Assembly: GCA_020137815.1 (NCBI GenBank) | Contig: CM035354.1 | Location: 8,106,487 to 8,170,486 of the forward strand | DNA length: 64,000 bases | Direction: 5' to 3' | Source: Hormiphora californensis | Lineage: Eukaryota; Ctenophora; Tentaculata; Cydippida; Pleurobrachiidae | Shown: one piece after another, positions 24,301 through 37,417 of the stretch | Position numbering within the stretch: the first letter of the stretch is position 1 | How the letters are laid out: each line of letters opens with the position of its first letter | Translations under genes and position numbers: made by a program | Notes under the pieces: generated by a model | Told to the model about the DNA's origin: nothing | The model's database searches: none | Seen by the model: the letters and a program-made list of their open reading frames with translations, nothing else

Positions 24301-26447
24301 ACGGAGCTAGCATCATTCCGGAACAGCATGGAGGAGAAACTAAATGACCTCAGAGAGAGTAACCAACACTTTGGTCTTGCTTTTAAACCCTTCGCGGAGG
24401 GTGGTAACTTTGGTCCGGAAGAGATTAGAGAAGTACAGGAAGAAGTTGGAGAAGTGTAACCTGAAGATAGACAACTGTGAGACGTTCATCCTCACTGAAG
24501 CTAGATGGGATGGAGACCAAGTGTCTAGAGGGGGCTGCAGAGATATCAGCCAGTTTCGAGGCCAGGCTGAAGATGTACATTCTAGGATGTTGCATTCCAC
24601 GAGAAGGTCAATAGTTGGATGTCTAACTTGTCAGGTGAAGATAAAGACAGAGGTGGCAGGCGTGTAACATGATGTCAAAGAATCTGAAGCACAGAATTGA
24701 GAAGTTGAAAACTCTGATTGACAGTTGTGCTAGGCCCCACCCAGATAAACCAGTAGGTACGGCCGGTTGAGGTGATAGCTGTTATACCAGAGATATATGA
24801 TCTCTTCCAGAAGCGAATCAACTACCTGGATTGCTCTAAGGCAGGGAGTGCTGCCACTGCCGCTGCCAGTACCACTGTCAAGATTGCACCTGAACAGACA
24901 TCAGCTGTGACTGCTACCGGATCAGAGATTATTCAGCCTGAGTATGATATCCACAGCGTGGTGAATCTGACCAAGAACATCATGAACCTCACTAAGATAG
25001 CCAGGGAGTGGACTGGGCACTGTGAAGTGGGAGGTACTGGAGGGGCTGTAGAGAGGAAGAAAGCAGCACCAGCAGAACCACTATATGCCTGGTTTGTAGC
25101 TAGGCAGGAGAGGGAGAGGGTTGCAGTAGCCCCTACTAAACGGGGTAAGAGCAGGGGTGACACTGCAGAGAGGAAGACAAGGTTGGGTTCAGGCTCCTCT
25201 AGATCATCCCTGATGTCCTCAGTACAGACCGATGTGCACTCCTTCATGCCTCTAATTAAGAAGATCCTACAAGAGACCCAGGGGGCTCTGTTTCTGTCCA
25301 GTGAGACGTACTATTCCCAGTGTACAGGTGGACCACCCCAACGTCCTGACATTGCTGACACTATTGAACTGTGTATGGAGGGGTTAAACAAGCGTCTAAA
25401 TGGGTACTACATTCAGGCAGATGACTACTTCAACAAATGTATCCAGGATCTCAGGGCCCTGCTCACAGAGTTCCTATCTCTACACCTGGAGATACCCCAA
25501 CTGCTATTTAGTGAGATATTGGAGGGACACCTAACACGTGTCTCCCAGGCTACATCACTAATAAAACACGAGTTTGAACGGAACAAAGCCAAGATCCACG
25601 AGCAGAGAGAGTGTAACAAGACATCACTGAAGCCCATCTTGGGTCACCCCAACAATGAAGTAGACCTGAACAATCTGTGTATGAGGGAGGAGGATAGGGC
25701 GCTATACTCTAGTGACACCCTCAAACAATATCTCAACGAGATGACCAACACAGAGACAGACATCGCTAAATCATTCGTCAACTCAGTCAATACCCAGACC
25801 ACAGAGCTACTAGATCTGTTTGATAAACTGATGACAACAGATGATGTAATAAAGGGGAAGACTGCAGAAAAGAAACTACCAACTACTGTCCTGCTAAAAC
25901 AGGAGCTCAGAACTGGGGCTATAACAGGTGCTGCAGATGCCAGACTGACTAAAGATGGTAGATCCATTAGGTGTCTCAAGTTGTCTGACATCACAACAGG
26001 ACGGAACTCGACTGACAGTGGAGCTACTGTTACCACCAAGTTCACACCGGCCCACTCAGCTGCAGTAAAGGCCAGGGATGTGGTAGTCAAGGAGTTTTCT
26101 AACCGGTATTGTCATGTGATTGAGGAGCTGGATCTAACATCCTCTAGATGGGTTGGGGATGAGGACAAATGGAGCAAACAGTGGGAGACTTCCATCGTGC
26201 ATGTAAGAAATCTGTATAAACCAGCGTAGAAACTATTTGAGATTGTAGTGAGGGGAAATTGGGGTAAATTATTTAGTGATCTAGGAGGGAGGGGTTTTTA
26301 TTTGTTTTTTGTTTCAGTGTCCAGCACAGTTCACACACACATCACAACCACACACTTTCATTTCAGAATGCCAACCTGCCCATTCGAGATTTCTTCATCC
26401 ACGCCTTTCAAAGACTCTACTTCTATAATAGCAACTACCACGATTAA
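21399..26447 (+). CDS. CCDC180: Coiled-coil domain-containing protein 180
   Basis: CCDC180 is a long coiled-coil protein of motile cilia/sperm. Exons are 21399-21497, 21620-21769, 22062-22217, a giant exon 22364-26202 and a short last exon 26367-26447 (ending FYNSNYHD). It starts MVETAVHPEVRLPAQFRSNA. The C-terminal third is diagnostic: DTIELCMEGLNKRLNGYYIQ, DDYFNKCIQDLRALLTEF and LKPILGHPNNEVDLNNLCMRE, resembling the vertebrate LCAENLNQKLLGYQSQ..EYYNSC and LHPALGHPDN stretches. Coiled coil dominates throughout. The giant exon changes frame at about seven places (near 23700, 24415, 24505, 24590, 24631, 24665 and 24765), six of them one extra base. The protein is continuous across them (for example SNL to QVKIKTEVAG), so the breaks look like uncorrected insertions. 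A C-terminal read-through in the last intron would instead end NLYKPA at 26229. Confidence 0.85.
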
Positions 26448-26769
26448 CACTCACACACTCAATTATTAGTTTTACCACCCTTTAGATTTTACCGAAAATA
26501 TTTTAGCACCGGAGTTTTATTACACACATATTTTATGAGAACGGGTTTTTCATTTTAAAAAGTTCACGGTTGTGTGTGTCTTGAAGACATTTTATGTTTT
26601 AGATGTGTTGAAATTTTATACAAAGTTTTACAAAACTGAACCCAGCCTATGATTTGCCAACCTTTTGGGTTTTACCCTCCCCAACTCACCTACCTAACCC
26701 CGCTGTGACCATATTAGGGCAATAATCCTCAACTAACCTCGTTGTGACCATATTAGGGCAGCACATGTA
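26448..26769. other. Short intergenic gap CCDC180-EFCAB6
   Basis: Contains two near-tandem copies of TGTGACCATATTAGGGCA (about 26704-26722 and 26745-26763) and AT-rich 3'-UTR-like sequence. No gene. Confidence 0.6.
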
Positions 26770-29700
26770 ATGCCATCCCTGCAAAAGTCTGAGCTCCGGC
26801 TGCTCCGTCCCTCGACCCGATGTGCCACCCTAACAGCCCGACCTGACAACTACAAGAGCAGTAGCAAGGGAGGAGTCACCCATCATGCACCCCGCTCCCC
26901 TGATAACGGTGAGATGTACAGTGTGGGTCGTGGGATATTACCCCGATATTGCTGGGGTAGAGTTTGATAACCAGATATAGTTGTTAGAAGTACTGACCAT
27001 TATCTCCCTATTTCAGATGTTTCCAGTGCGTTTCTCACTGCTGTAGATGTAGAGGAGACTACAGACAGACAGCCTGATCTGACTGGAGAGGAGCTATTGT
27101 CACAATTTAAAGATGTCGTCAAGACTCGACATGGCGAGATAAAGCAGGCATTCTACTCTTTTGATAGTGACCGAAGCAGCTTTGTATCCCTGTCTGAGTT
27201 CAGGAAGATTATTGAGAACTTCGTGTTCCCGCTCTCTCACTCTCAATATGATCAGTTGATAAAGCGGCTTGATGGCATCACCAACAACAGGCTAAATTAC
27301 GGGCAGTTCCTGTTTAAGATCAGTAGATCCAAGACGAAGACCCCGGCTCTAGGTCGCATTACCCCTGCTAATGACTCTCTGGATAGTATAGTGGGGAAAT
27401 TGCAGGAGAAACTGAGAGAGAATAGTGGGAAGATTTTCAAGGCAATGAGGATGTTCGATCAGGGGATGAAGGGACGGATCAAGAAAAGTGATCTGAAGAG
27501 AGTTATTGAAAACTTTGCTTTTCATCTGTCAACAGAACAGTTTGAAAGGTAAATAGTCAATTCAGCTCTAATAAGTTCTAACTCTCTATCATCAAGACTA
27601 ACATTTGACACTAACACCCCCTCCCTTCCAGACTTTACAAGCACTTCTCCACTTCTAACGATGGTACGATTGACTATGTCACCTTCCTCAAGTCAGTGTC
27701 CGCTACCCGTCTACCCATCAAGCCAGCCTCGACTAGTCCTACTAACGCTCTGGTGATATTTGAAGAGGAAGAAGCAGAACAAGCAGCAGAGGCAGAAGCC
27801 AGGAAACCACCTGAGCCACTGTGGTGTGAAAGTGTTCCCCTAGTGGAGGTGGAGATACGACTTAGAAATAAGGTACGGTCCCGGATCTAGCAAATATCTG
27901 CTTTTTTTAGTCTCCACCCCTTCTTATTTCTAACACTTCCCCTCTATCTAGATCAAACACAAGATCCAGATCCTTTACCGTACCTTCAAATCCATGGACA
28001 TCCACGGGGAAGGCTATGTAACAATCGAGCAGCTCCGAAGGGCTCTGGACAAGTTTGCCTTCCAGATGACTGATGGAATATTTGAGAAGTTGATGGAGAG
28101 GCTGGATGTGAAGGCGAAATACAAACTGAGATATGAAGTGTTCCTTGATAAGTTGCAAGATCGGAGGGTCGGGGGTTATGGGCAGACTCTTGTTATGAAA
28201 CCTAACCATAAGTAAGTTTAACACCTGCCTCCTTTTTTACTGACTCGATAATCGATCTCTTGATCTGCCATGACAGCTAGTGTGCTAAAATCCACTCCCT
28301 AGGTACTTCCCTATCATCGAGAGTACAGATGAGCCTAGTCTGGATACGCTGTTAGCGAAATTAAAGACCAAGATTCTAAACGGTTACAGCTCGATCCGAC
28401 AGGCCTTCCTAGTGTTCGATGAGGTACGTGTGGGATGTTACCATGGTAACAATATGGTAACATGGTAACGGGGTGTTACCATGGTAACGAGATGGTAACA
28501 CATAATGATAAACTTTAGTATCTAGATGGTAACGGGATGGTATCACATAATGGTAACATGGTGTCATGGTAACATTACTTTCAGAACAAGACAGGCAAGG
28601 TGGCAAGAAGAGATTTTAAGAATGTTATTGATGGATTTTGTTTCCGGCTCTCAGATTCCCAGTTTGCTAAACTAATGACTATACTGGATCCTGGCAATAA
28701 GGGATATGTTACCTACCCAAACTTCTTCAAACTGTTCGATGAATCTGAGACTAGTGTGAGTTGTATGACGTCAGTCATCATGTGTGACGTCACAGATCAT
28801 GTTGTTACATGTAATCTGCTACTTAATTGTTACACTAACATGCACGAACACATTCATTGTCACACTGTAATATTATAGCATGACGCCCTAATAACTCCCT
28901 TCCCTTCTCTCATCAGGAGGGCCACAAATGGCTGACCTCAGTTCACCGTGTTAACAAGACAATCACTCCTCAATTCATGGAGGATGTTCAGTTTGAGGAG
29001 GTCCTAACCAAGAAGATAACTGATGAGAGGAAACAGGTTGCCCTGGCATTTGGCCAGTATGATAAAGAGGGGACTGGAGTGGTGTCCAAGTCAGAGCTGA
29101 GGAAGTTCCTTGAACGGTTTGGAGTTCCTTTCTCCAGGGTAAGAATCAGTCTTACTCTTAGATCTGATTTGGGGAACTTTCTTAGTCTGTAATACAAGTC
29201 TGACTCCCCCCTCTCCTCAGACCCAGTTTGATAAACTACTAAAGCGGTGTACAGAGAACTCAGACGGTACAGTCAACTTCTACCAGTTCATGTCCAAGAT
29301 AGGGGTGGATCTACAGGCCAGTGATAAGGGTTTCAGTCAGCAGATAGCAGATGAGAACAGGAAGATGGAGTATGATAGGGTGAAGAATCATAGAGATAGA
29401 CTGGAGGTAGTGGCACAGAGGGCTATAGATCACACTGGTACATTAGGGGTGGATAATGTGATAGGGCAGTTACAGGATTACATGCATCAGAGAGCATCTG
29501 ATATGAGGAAATTGTTCCTGAAACATGAACAGGATGGGAGAATTAAACGAGGCCAGTTCAAAAAGGTACTGAGAATGGACTTATCATAGTTTTGAATAGT
29601 TCCCAACTCAATTTCAGGGAATCTGAACCAGGTCTTCTCTTTCAGTTGTTGGCCAAGGCAGGTTTTATAATGGAGGAGAGTCAATTCAAGGACCTATGTC

Positions 29701-32700
29701 AGCGCATGTCTATTGGTAGGAGTATCTCGTATGGAGAGTTCTTGGACCACTTCCAGAGTAGCTCTAACTGTGAATTTGGGGAGAACTTGAACAAAACAAA
29801 CTGGGTGAGCGAAGTTAAAGATCTGATGATCAGGGCATTTTGAAAATTACATACTACCCATTACTCTCCCTCAGAGTCCCAAACTACCCACTCCCTCCCT
29901 CAGAGCCCTAAACTACTCCCTCCCTCCCTCCCCTCAGAGCCCCAAACTAATCCCTCCCTCCCTCAGAGTCCCAAACTAATTCCTCTCTCCCTCAGAGTCC
30001 CAAGATAGTAGCAGGAGCCCCTGTTACTGCAATGCCATACCAAGAAGGCCTGGCGCTCCTCCGATCCAAGATCCAGAACAGCTACAGAAACCTCCGAGCA
30101 GCATTCCACGCTATAGACAGGGACGGGGACGGGTTGATAAACAGGACTGACTTGGTTGCAATCCTCACCAATCTACTGATACCAATGAACAAAGATGATA
30201 TCTCTGATATGTGGAGCAGTATTGCAGGGGGAAAGAAGAGGCTGAATGTCCAGCAGTTTGTATCTGTGTTTGAGGATGCTGAGGATGTAGAGACCCACAA
30301 GTGGTTGGTGTCTGTTCACAAACCTGTACCAGCTGCTGACCCCTCTCCGCTGAGTGGGGAGGCTGTGTTGAGGACTTTCAGAGTGAAGGCACTGGACCAA
30401 TATTTCTCACTTAACAAGGTATTTAGTGGGGCTGATAGACTTTTGATCCAGGTTTAGTGACATGTTAACTGTTGACTAAACTTCATTTTTCAGTGTTTCA
30501 CTGCTTTGGATAAGGATGGAAAGGGACGACTAAATAAGAAGAAACTGAGGCAGGCCCTTCATGACTTCTGTATCCCTATTAACAAAGAGGAATTCCAGAA
30601 ACTATGGAAACAGTAAGTTATCTTTTCTGAGATTTCTATAGATTTGAGTTCGAAACAATGCCAAACTTTTATTCCCCCGCCCCGACCCCATAATAACAAT
30701 TTCTCCCACCCCAGTTTCGATGATGATGGGACGGGTTACATTGATCACGAGAAGTTTGTACGTCGCACAGCTGAGGATTTCAATCCTGGTGACGATGCAG
30801 GAACGAGTCACCACATAGTGGAGAGTAGTGTCAGTAGAGCTGAACAGTTCAGCACTGACCAAATGGTCAGGAGAGATGACCTGCTAGTTAACCAGATTAA
30901 CACTCTCAAGTGCATGAGCAATGAAGAGCTGGAGAGACAGTTCAGGTAAGAGAGATGAGTCTCCTATCCTGTCTAAAATTGCAAGTTCTGATTCTATTCC
31001 TGAGCTGCAGAACTGCTCTTGTTGGGGTGTCGTGTATGGAGGGCGCGGAACAGTTCTTGTGATAAAAGTGCGCGCCGCTCGCACTCATCCTTGGCACATT
31101 GCATTGGCAACCGTGTGTACAAACAGTAAATACATTTCATGTATACCATCGCGGTAGTATACATTGTATAAACCCCCTCTCTCTTCCAGGTTGAATATGC
31201 ACGAACACTATACCAACCTGCGGGCTGCATTCAAGGCATCTGACAAAGAGAGTCTGGGTTATCTGAGAAAGATTGATCTGAGGAGAATTCTCTTTGAATT
31301 CAATTTCCTGGTCGATGACGACCAGTTCGATTTTCTGCTGAAGCGATGTGGAATGGAAAAGAAGAGCAGAATGAGCTACGAGAAATTCCTGAAGTTCTTT
31401 GAGGGCCCTCAAACAGAGGTGGCAGGAATTGATAACTTTGATGCTCTAGAAAACAGGTCAGTTACATAAATCTACCGAAATAGCCCCGAAGCAAAGTGTG
31501 TTTCATAACAATAATATCCAACCCCCACTACTCCCTGTTTTAACCCCTGTTCTATCCCCTCAGGATTGCACCATTCATCGCGTCCTACCCTGATCTCGGT
31601 TCAGGCTGAGGCATGTGCCCGTATCAAGTACTGTGCCAGTGAAATCAAGGAAGTCCTACTCCAAGCGTTCACTGCTGTAGATACCAGGGAATATGGGATA
31701 GTGGGTGCTGATGCTATAAGGAGGGTTCTGGATAACTTCTGTTTTATCATGACTGATAAACAATTCACCGTGAGTTGAACTTGACTCGCCCTCTCTCTTT
31801 TCGACTACTGTCCACTAAACCCCCATTGCTATAACTCCCTCCCTTCATCTCCCAGTATCTAGCCAAGAAGCTGCCCTATGTGTCTGATGGCCGGGTTGAC
31901 TACAAGCTGTTCCTGGAGTTCTGTTCTGACTCTGTAGACGATACTGTTGATATAGAGAGTTTCAAGAGGGAGAGCAAGGGATGGCTGGAGGCTGTATTGG
32001 GCAGTAACAGGTCTACATCCACCAGTTCAATGTTTTGGAGAGATACACCCACTGCAGGCCGTCTATCTAGGAGATCCAAATCGGTAAGTCAAGGTAGATC
32101 CAACCCTCCTGGATAGTAACTAAACCCCCTCCCTATTGCAGTGTACCAATCTGCTGTCTAAGAAGAGTAGTGGCGGGACCACTGCACCCTTCGTAAACGC
32201 AGATCACATCGAACAGAGGCTGGACCCTGTCATGCGAGATAACTGGATGGATCTGCACAAGGCATTCAGATCTCTTAGTAGTGACGCCTCTACTGTCCCT
32301 GAGGCTGCCTTCAAAGGTAGGGAAATGGGAAACTAGACAATGGACAATAATCCAGAATCCTGATTATATTACTGAACTAACCCTCCACTATCTCCCAGCC
32401 GTTATTGATAGACATGCTGGTAGCCTTGTCTCTGCTGAGGACCTGGCCCTGTTGTGCAGGAAGTACGACACTAAGGGAGATGGGAAGGTTAACTATTCTA
32501 GTTTCTTAAAGAAGTTCTCTGCTCTGGGTCGAATCAGTGCTCTCGAGAGACCCTCCTCACAAGCAAGTGAACACGATGTGAGTTGACAGATCATTCAGGG
32601 TTCTACAAAAGTACAAAACTAAACACTATCAATCTTAGTTCGACTTTATTCCATTATTCATTACCCCCTAACTCCCTACTCTCCCCTCAGTCCCTCCACT

Positions 32701-33232
32701 CTGGCCGAATATCCAGTTACAGCTACAACCTCTCTCGAGCTGCATCCTGTACCTCCCTAGACCTCCGTCCCGAGTCTGCTAGGTCTGTATCACGGTCCCT
32801 GTCTAGTCAGATGGGTGTGAGACGATCTACAACCAAACTAGGAGATCTGACACCGGGACCTGGTATTGATCCACCTCACTATGTGATCAGAGACATTGCT
32901 GGTCATGTGATACAAAACTGGAAACAACTGAGAAAGCTGTTTAAGGTAATTTAACTCTGACCCAAACCCTGTTCAGTATGTAAGACACTGGATATCTAAA
33001 AACCCTTTCACTCTTTCTAACACCCCCTGCCCCCTCCCAGGAGTGTGATACGAGTTCTAAAGGTTGGATCGGAACATCTGACTTCAGGAACTGTATGCGA
33101 CGGAATCATGTCGATATTTCAGAATCAGACTTTAGCGATCTTATCAGCTTTTATGAGAGCCAATCGTCTGGGAAGGTGTATTATAATGATTTCTTGAGAG
33201 CATTCCTGTCAGTTAGTAAAGACTTTGCGTGA
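26770..33232 (+). CDS. EFCAB6: EF-hand calcium-binding domain-containing protein 6-like
   Basis: EFCAB6 is a very long multi-EF-hand protein of sperm flagella and motile axonemes. I trace 19 exons: 26770-26908, 27017-27548, 27632-27872, 27952-28211, 28303-28423, 28585-28755, 28917-29138, 29221-29565, 29646-29804, 29996-30418, 30494-30612, 30715-30945, 31190-31456, 31564-31769, 31856-32083, 32142-32316, 32399-32577, 32691-32945 and 33041-33232. They sum to about 1,488 aa (human about 1,501). At least ten EF-hand pairs recur with the pattern FK..D....G.I....L...L..F.F.LS..QF..L, e.g. FDSDRSSFVSLSEF, DRDGDGLINRTDLVAI and DKDGKGRLNKKKL. Many loops have lost Ca2+ ligands, as in vertebrate EFCAB6. 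All junctions agree in phase except exon 13/14 (one extra base near 31565-31600). Intron 9 ends in tandem repeats of its own 3' splice site. Confidence 0.87.
28430..28580. repeat. Palindromic TTACCATGGTAAC repeats in EFCAB6 intron 5
   Basis: Several copies and variants of GTTACCATGGTAAC and ATGGTAAC in about 150 bp, the same motif as in the 2700-3090 intergenic region. Each copy is self-complementary. Confidence 0.8.
29866..30004 (+). repeat. Tandem repeat of the EFCAB6 exon 10 acceptor
   Basis: About five copies of a 27-34 bp unit, each consisting of a CCCTCCCTCAG tract followed by AGTCCCAAACTA or a close variant. The last copy is the real exon boundary (CTCAG before AGTCCCAAG). Confidence 0.85.
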
Positions 33233-34325
33233 GGTGAGCATTCTGCATGTCTCAGAAAATTAATATGAGTGTGTTGAGTTTTAGTTCTTAATATATTAAA
33301 TCAGTCCTGGAGACTGCAGGTGACGAGTCAGGACTCCTCACATTGTAAAAAGTGGTGGGCGGGGAAGTTATATATTTAGTTGGGTGGGGAGAGGGAAGTT
33401 TGTATTGTGAAGGGAGCCAGGAGGGGAGGGGGATGTTTCTAATGGGAAAGGAGGGGATTTCTAATTTTTTCTAAAGATCTTTACTTTTCTAAACTATGTA
33501 AAAAGTGTAAATACAATATACATAATGTATGAGTGGTAATTATTGGAGTGGTGTATGTGTGTTTTATAGCTCTTTGTAGTGTTTGATACCGATTTGTAGA
33601 CTTTTTAACCCCTTTATATCCTCGTTTTACCAATTTGAGAGAAGTAGAACCAACGGATAATGAATTTGTAATGGCGGGTGATTCGAGAATTCTGTCGCTT
33701 CGCTACCAAATTTTCGAGGTTCTACTTCTCTGTTTTGTTCAGAATTAAAAAGGCTCAAATAATGGAATTGGTTAATTAATTAAGTTACGTCACATAACCT
33801 CCTTCACTAATTGTGGATCTCCAATATGACTGGGTATTGGGTATTCAAACATTATAATATTCACATAAAATTACTGCACAATCTCTCTCCTTCTCTCTCA
33901 TTCTCTTATTCACTCACTTTCTTTCTCTCTCACTCTTTCTCATTCTCTGTACTGAGAACGGTTCTCGCACTACTTTCTAGGTCACGTGGGCCCTGACGTC
34001 AGGAGGAAGGTGAGAATAATCATGCCATTTGTACTATTCTCCAGTCTTTAGCAGAGACTCAGTATAATGGATAACATATCATCACATAAACCTGTGTAAA
34101 ACTCACTACACACATTACGTCACAGAATGTCTCTTCAAAATATTCCCAGCAAAACAAGTTTCATTTCAAAACAAACAGTTAATAATGACCCTCGATTGGG
34201 ACAAGGGACCCCCACCCTTGTAACAATAACACTTATTGACTCAATATTATTCCCCCATATTATTGTCATTGAGCCCACCCTGACTGTCTATTTCTCATTG
34301 AAAGTCTCTTTGAATGTCCAATGCA
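33233..34325. other. Convergent intergenic region
   Basis: No gene seen. It holds G-rich low complexity (33345-33470), a hairpin with arms GAGAAGTAGAACC (about 33639-33652) and GGTTCTACTTCTC (about 33718-33731), and a CT-rich tract (33880-33950). Confidence 0.6.
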
Positions 34326-36851
34326 TTATCCCAGTTGGTGGGATTTTCCCCGTGATTCTCTAGATCTCTTTGTTCTAATTGCCACGACCCCGGATCTTGG
34401 TGATTCAATGACGGACATCTGCTGCTGTTGTCTTATCATGTCACCATGGGGACCGCGAACTACCTGGGAGAGATAATGTGGTGTTATATGGGGTGTAAGG
34501 GTGTTTTGGGTGTTCAATACAAGGGGGTATAGTATCGAGGTGCTCCGGGTGGTTTGCTAGGCCGGGGAAATACGCAGGGAGTTTTAGTATCGGGCCTTGG
34601 TACATTGAATTGAGAGGTACAGTAAATTGAACCCGGAAGAAGTCATTAGATCCCAGTTAGACTAAACGGTAGGCCCCCCACTCACCTCACTCCTCTCTGT
34701 TGTCCGGTAGTTGTGTTCAGACGGGGCATCATCGCTGTAGGTAGGGGGAGCGGAGGGGGCTAGATGTCTCATGAAGTCATCCATACTCTCCGATCTTTCC
34801 CTTCTCGCCCCTTCGTACGGTAGACCCCCTCCCGGCATGTGGTCAACGTAGGGAGAGGAGGGAAGGGATCGGGATCTGTCACCTGGATCATAAGGTCATT
34901 GGTTATATCTTAGATGTATTTTAGGAGCCCCCATTGGATAATTCTATGGAACGGGATATAATGAAGGTGATATCGCAAAGCCTCGATATAATTTATAGGT
35001 ATCGCATAATATCAACAGTCTCTGTTTTCAGTAATTCACATTTTGTTATTGAGACTCTCAATGGGAGCTACATTCCTGAAAGCCTGGACAGGGTTAGAAG
35101 AATTATTTATGATATATTATGAATATATTAGGATCTTTAGGACTAGAAGTGGAATGAGAGAAGGCCCCAAAGGGATAAATAATGAATATTCACTATAATT
35201 TATTCCTTGCGGTTTTGCGCTGCTAAGGTAGAATCATTGTCAAAGTTGTAGCTTTTATTTACAGCCCTTGCCTAGCCTAAGATTGTAATTCGTTCGAACA
35301 ATATCTAACTGTCCCCTCCATAACTTACCCATCCCATGACTTCCCCCTGCACCGACCATGCCATGGTTGGACCTCATGGCCAGTCTCTGTAGCTGACTAG
35401 AAGGGATTGCAGATAGGGGTCTCTCATCAACATGGGAATCCCTGATTCTGTGCATGGGACAATAACACGGGAACTTCTCCTTGTATAACTCGTGATCATG
35501 TATCATAGTTTCTGAAGAGAGGGTTGTGTGTAAAACATGGTATTGGTAGCGGACTAGATCTAACGGAGTGGGGGTGAGGCCGGGTGGGGGGTGTTGGGGT
35601 AGCGGACTAGAGTTAATGAGATGACAATCAAAGTATGCTGGAGATCCAGTACCCAGATTCAGTACCCCAAACTTACTGATTTGTGCCTGTTGGTAGCAGC
35701 GGACACAGCATACAAAGTTGAGGCAGTGTTCACACTTGTACCGTATAGTACACACTATCGTCTGATCACACACATCACACAGTGTCGGTGTGGGCAGTTC
35801 CTCCAGCACTAAAGAGGAGAGGGGAGTGTGTGAACAAGGGGGGACATCTTGGGTTGAACTTGATGGTAGGAATGTATTAATCTTTACTTATAGAGACCAA
35901 CCAAACTCACTTTGTACACATATGTTGAGGGTATCAGTTTGTCGCATGTGTTTCGTTGCTAGCCTGAATTCCAGGTCGCTGTACAGCGTTACCAGGTCCC
36001 CAGTGTTGTCTGAAATACATAGAAATAGATATGAGATCTTGGAACTGTAGATGCTTGAATGGAACACATATTTGATATTTTGTTGAGCCGACTGATTTAG
36101 ATTCTAAACAAAACTCCCAAACCAGCTAGTTCCATTCAATATTTGATAGTGGAAGTAGATGTAGGCACTTTAGGTGTGTACGCTGAAGTGTGAGAAGTGA
36201 AACATGAAGACGGCTGGTAGCTACTGCAGCTGGTGGTACAGAGATCTAACCAGAGGGGGTGGGCGTGTAACTTGAGAGTACAAGATACCAGCAGATTATA
36301 TCTCACCCCCAGGCTTCCACCAGGCTAAAGGCTTCCACCCTTCTCCATTTTCTTCACTTTGATATTGAAGTCATTTCTTGATTCTAGTTTTCCAAGGGTC
36401 TTCATCACCATATTTCCACCAAGCCATAATGAGAGCCTCTCTTGAAAAGCCTATGACCCTCTCAATAGCCTATAATAATAAAAACGTGATATATTCATAT
36501 TTAACTATTATGTCTGCTTCGACTGAGGGGCCGGGAAATAAAGTCCGATTTTTAATAAAGCGAACCGCAAAAAATTCCCACGCACCGTGGGAAAGTTTTT
36601 TGTCGGTTGTTTTGATCATATCTCTGGCCCCTGATAAGATAAAGACTTGATCCTGGTTGCGTTGGAAAGAGAAAAATGTTATCTTTCCAATGCGACCAAT
36701 GACAAGTCTCTATCTTATCAGGAACCGGATTTAGCACGCGCAAATAGAATTATATTATTATTAATGCGCGCGAGCGGTTCGCATTATTAAAAATCGCACT
36801 TTAGCATTGTCACTGGAGAACCGGGGAAGTTATAAAATTTGGGCCACTGAC

Positions 36852-36946
<95 letters not shown>

Positions 36947-37322
36947 TAGAGAGAGTAGCGCTAGCGCTCGAGATAGCTCCGAGAGAGAGAGATAGCTGAG
37001 CTCGAGATCTAGAGACGTCCTCTCATAGTCCTCCTTGCTCTCTCTCCCCGGTCGGCGCTCTCCAGATTTCTGGAGAGGGAGATAAAGGCAGAGACCATAT
37101 AGAATCACCATGCTTAGCTTGCGATTGCTCGTACACTGCACCTTCATATAGACACAGTTAATATATCTCCATTCTCCCTGCTGTCGGCAGATTAGTGTCT
37201 AGCTGTCCGTACTATTGCTTCCTGACGTCCTGTCTCTTTGCTGTTTACTGCCTCTACTGACATCTCCCTCCAGCAAACAAACAATGCTCTCTCTCCCTCT
37301 CTCCCTCTCTCTCTATCTCTCC

Positions 37323-37417
<95 letters not shown>

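Noticed and set aside
26203-26229. CCDC180 ending NLYKPA at 26229
   Set aside because: A good donor (GTAAGA) follows IVH, and an in-phase exon at 26367-26447 completes the protein.
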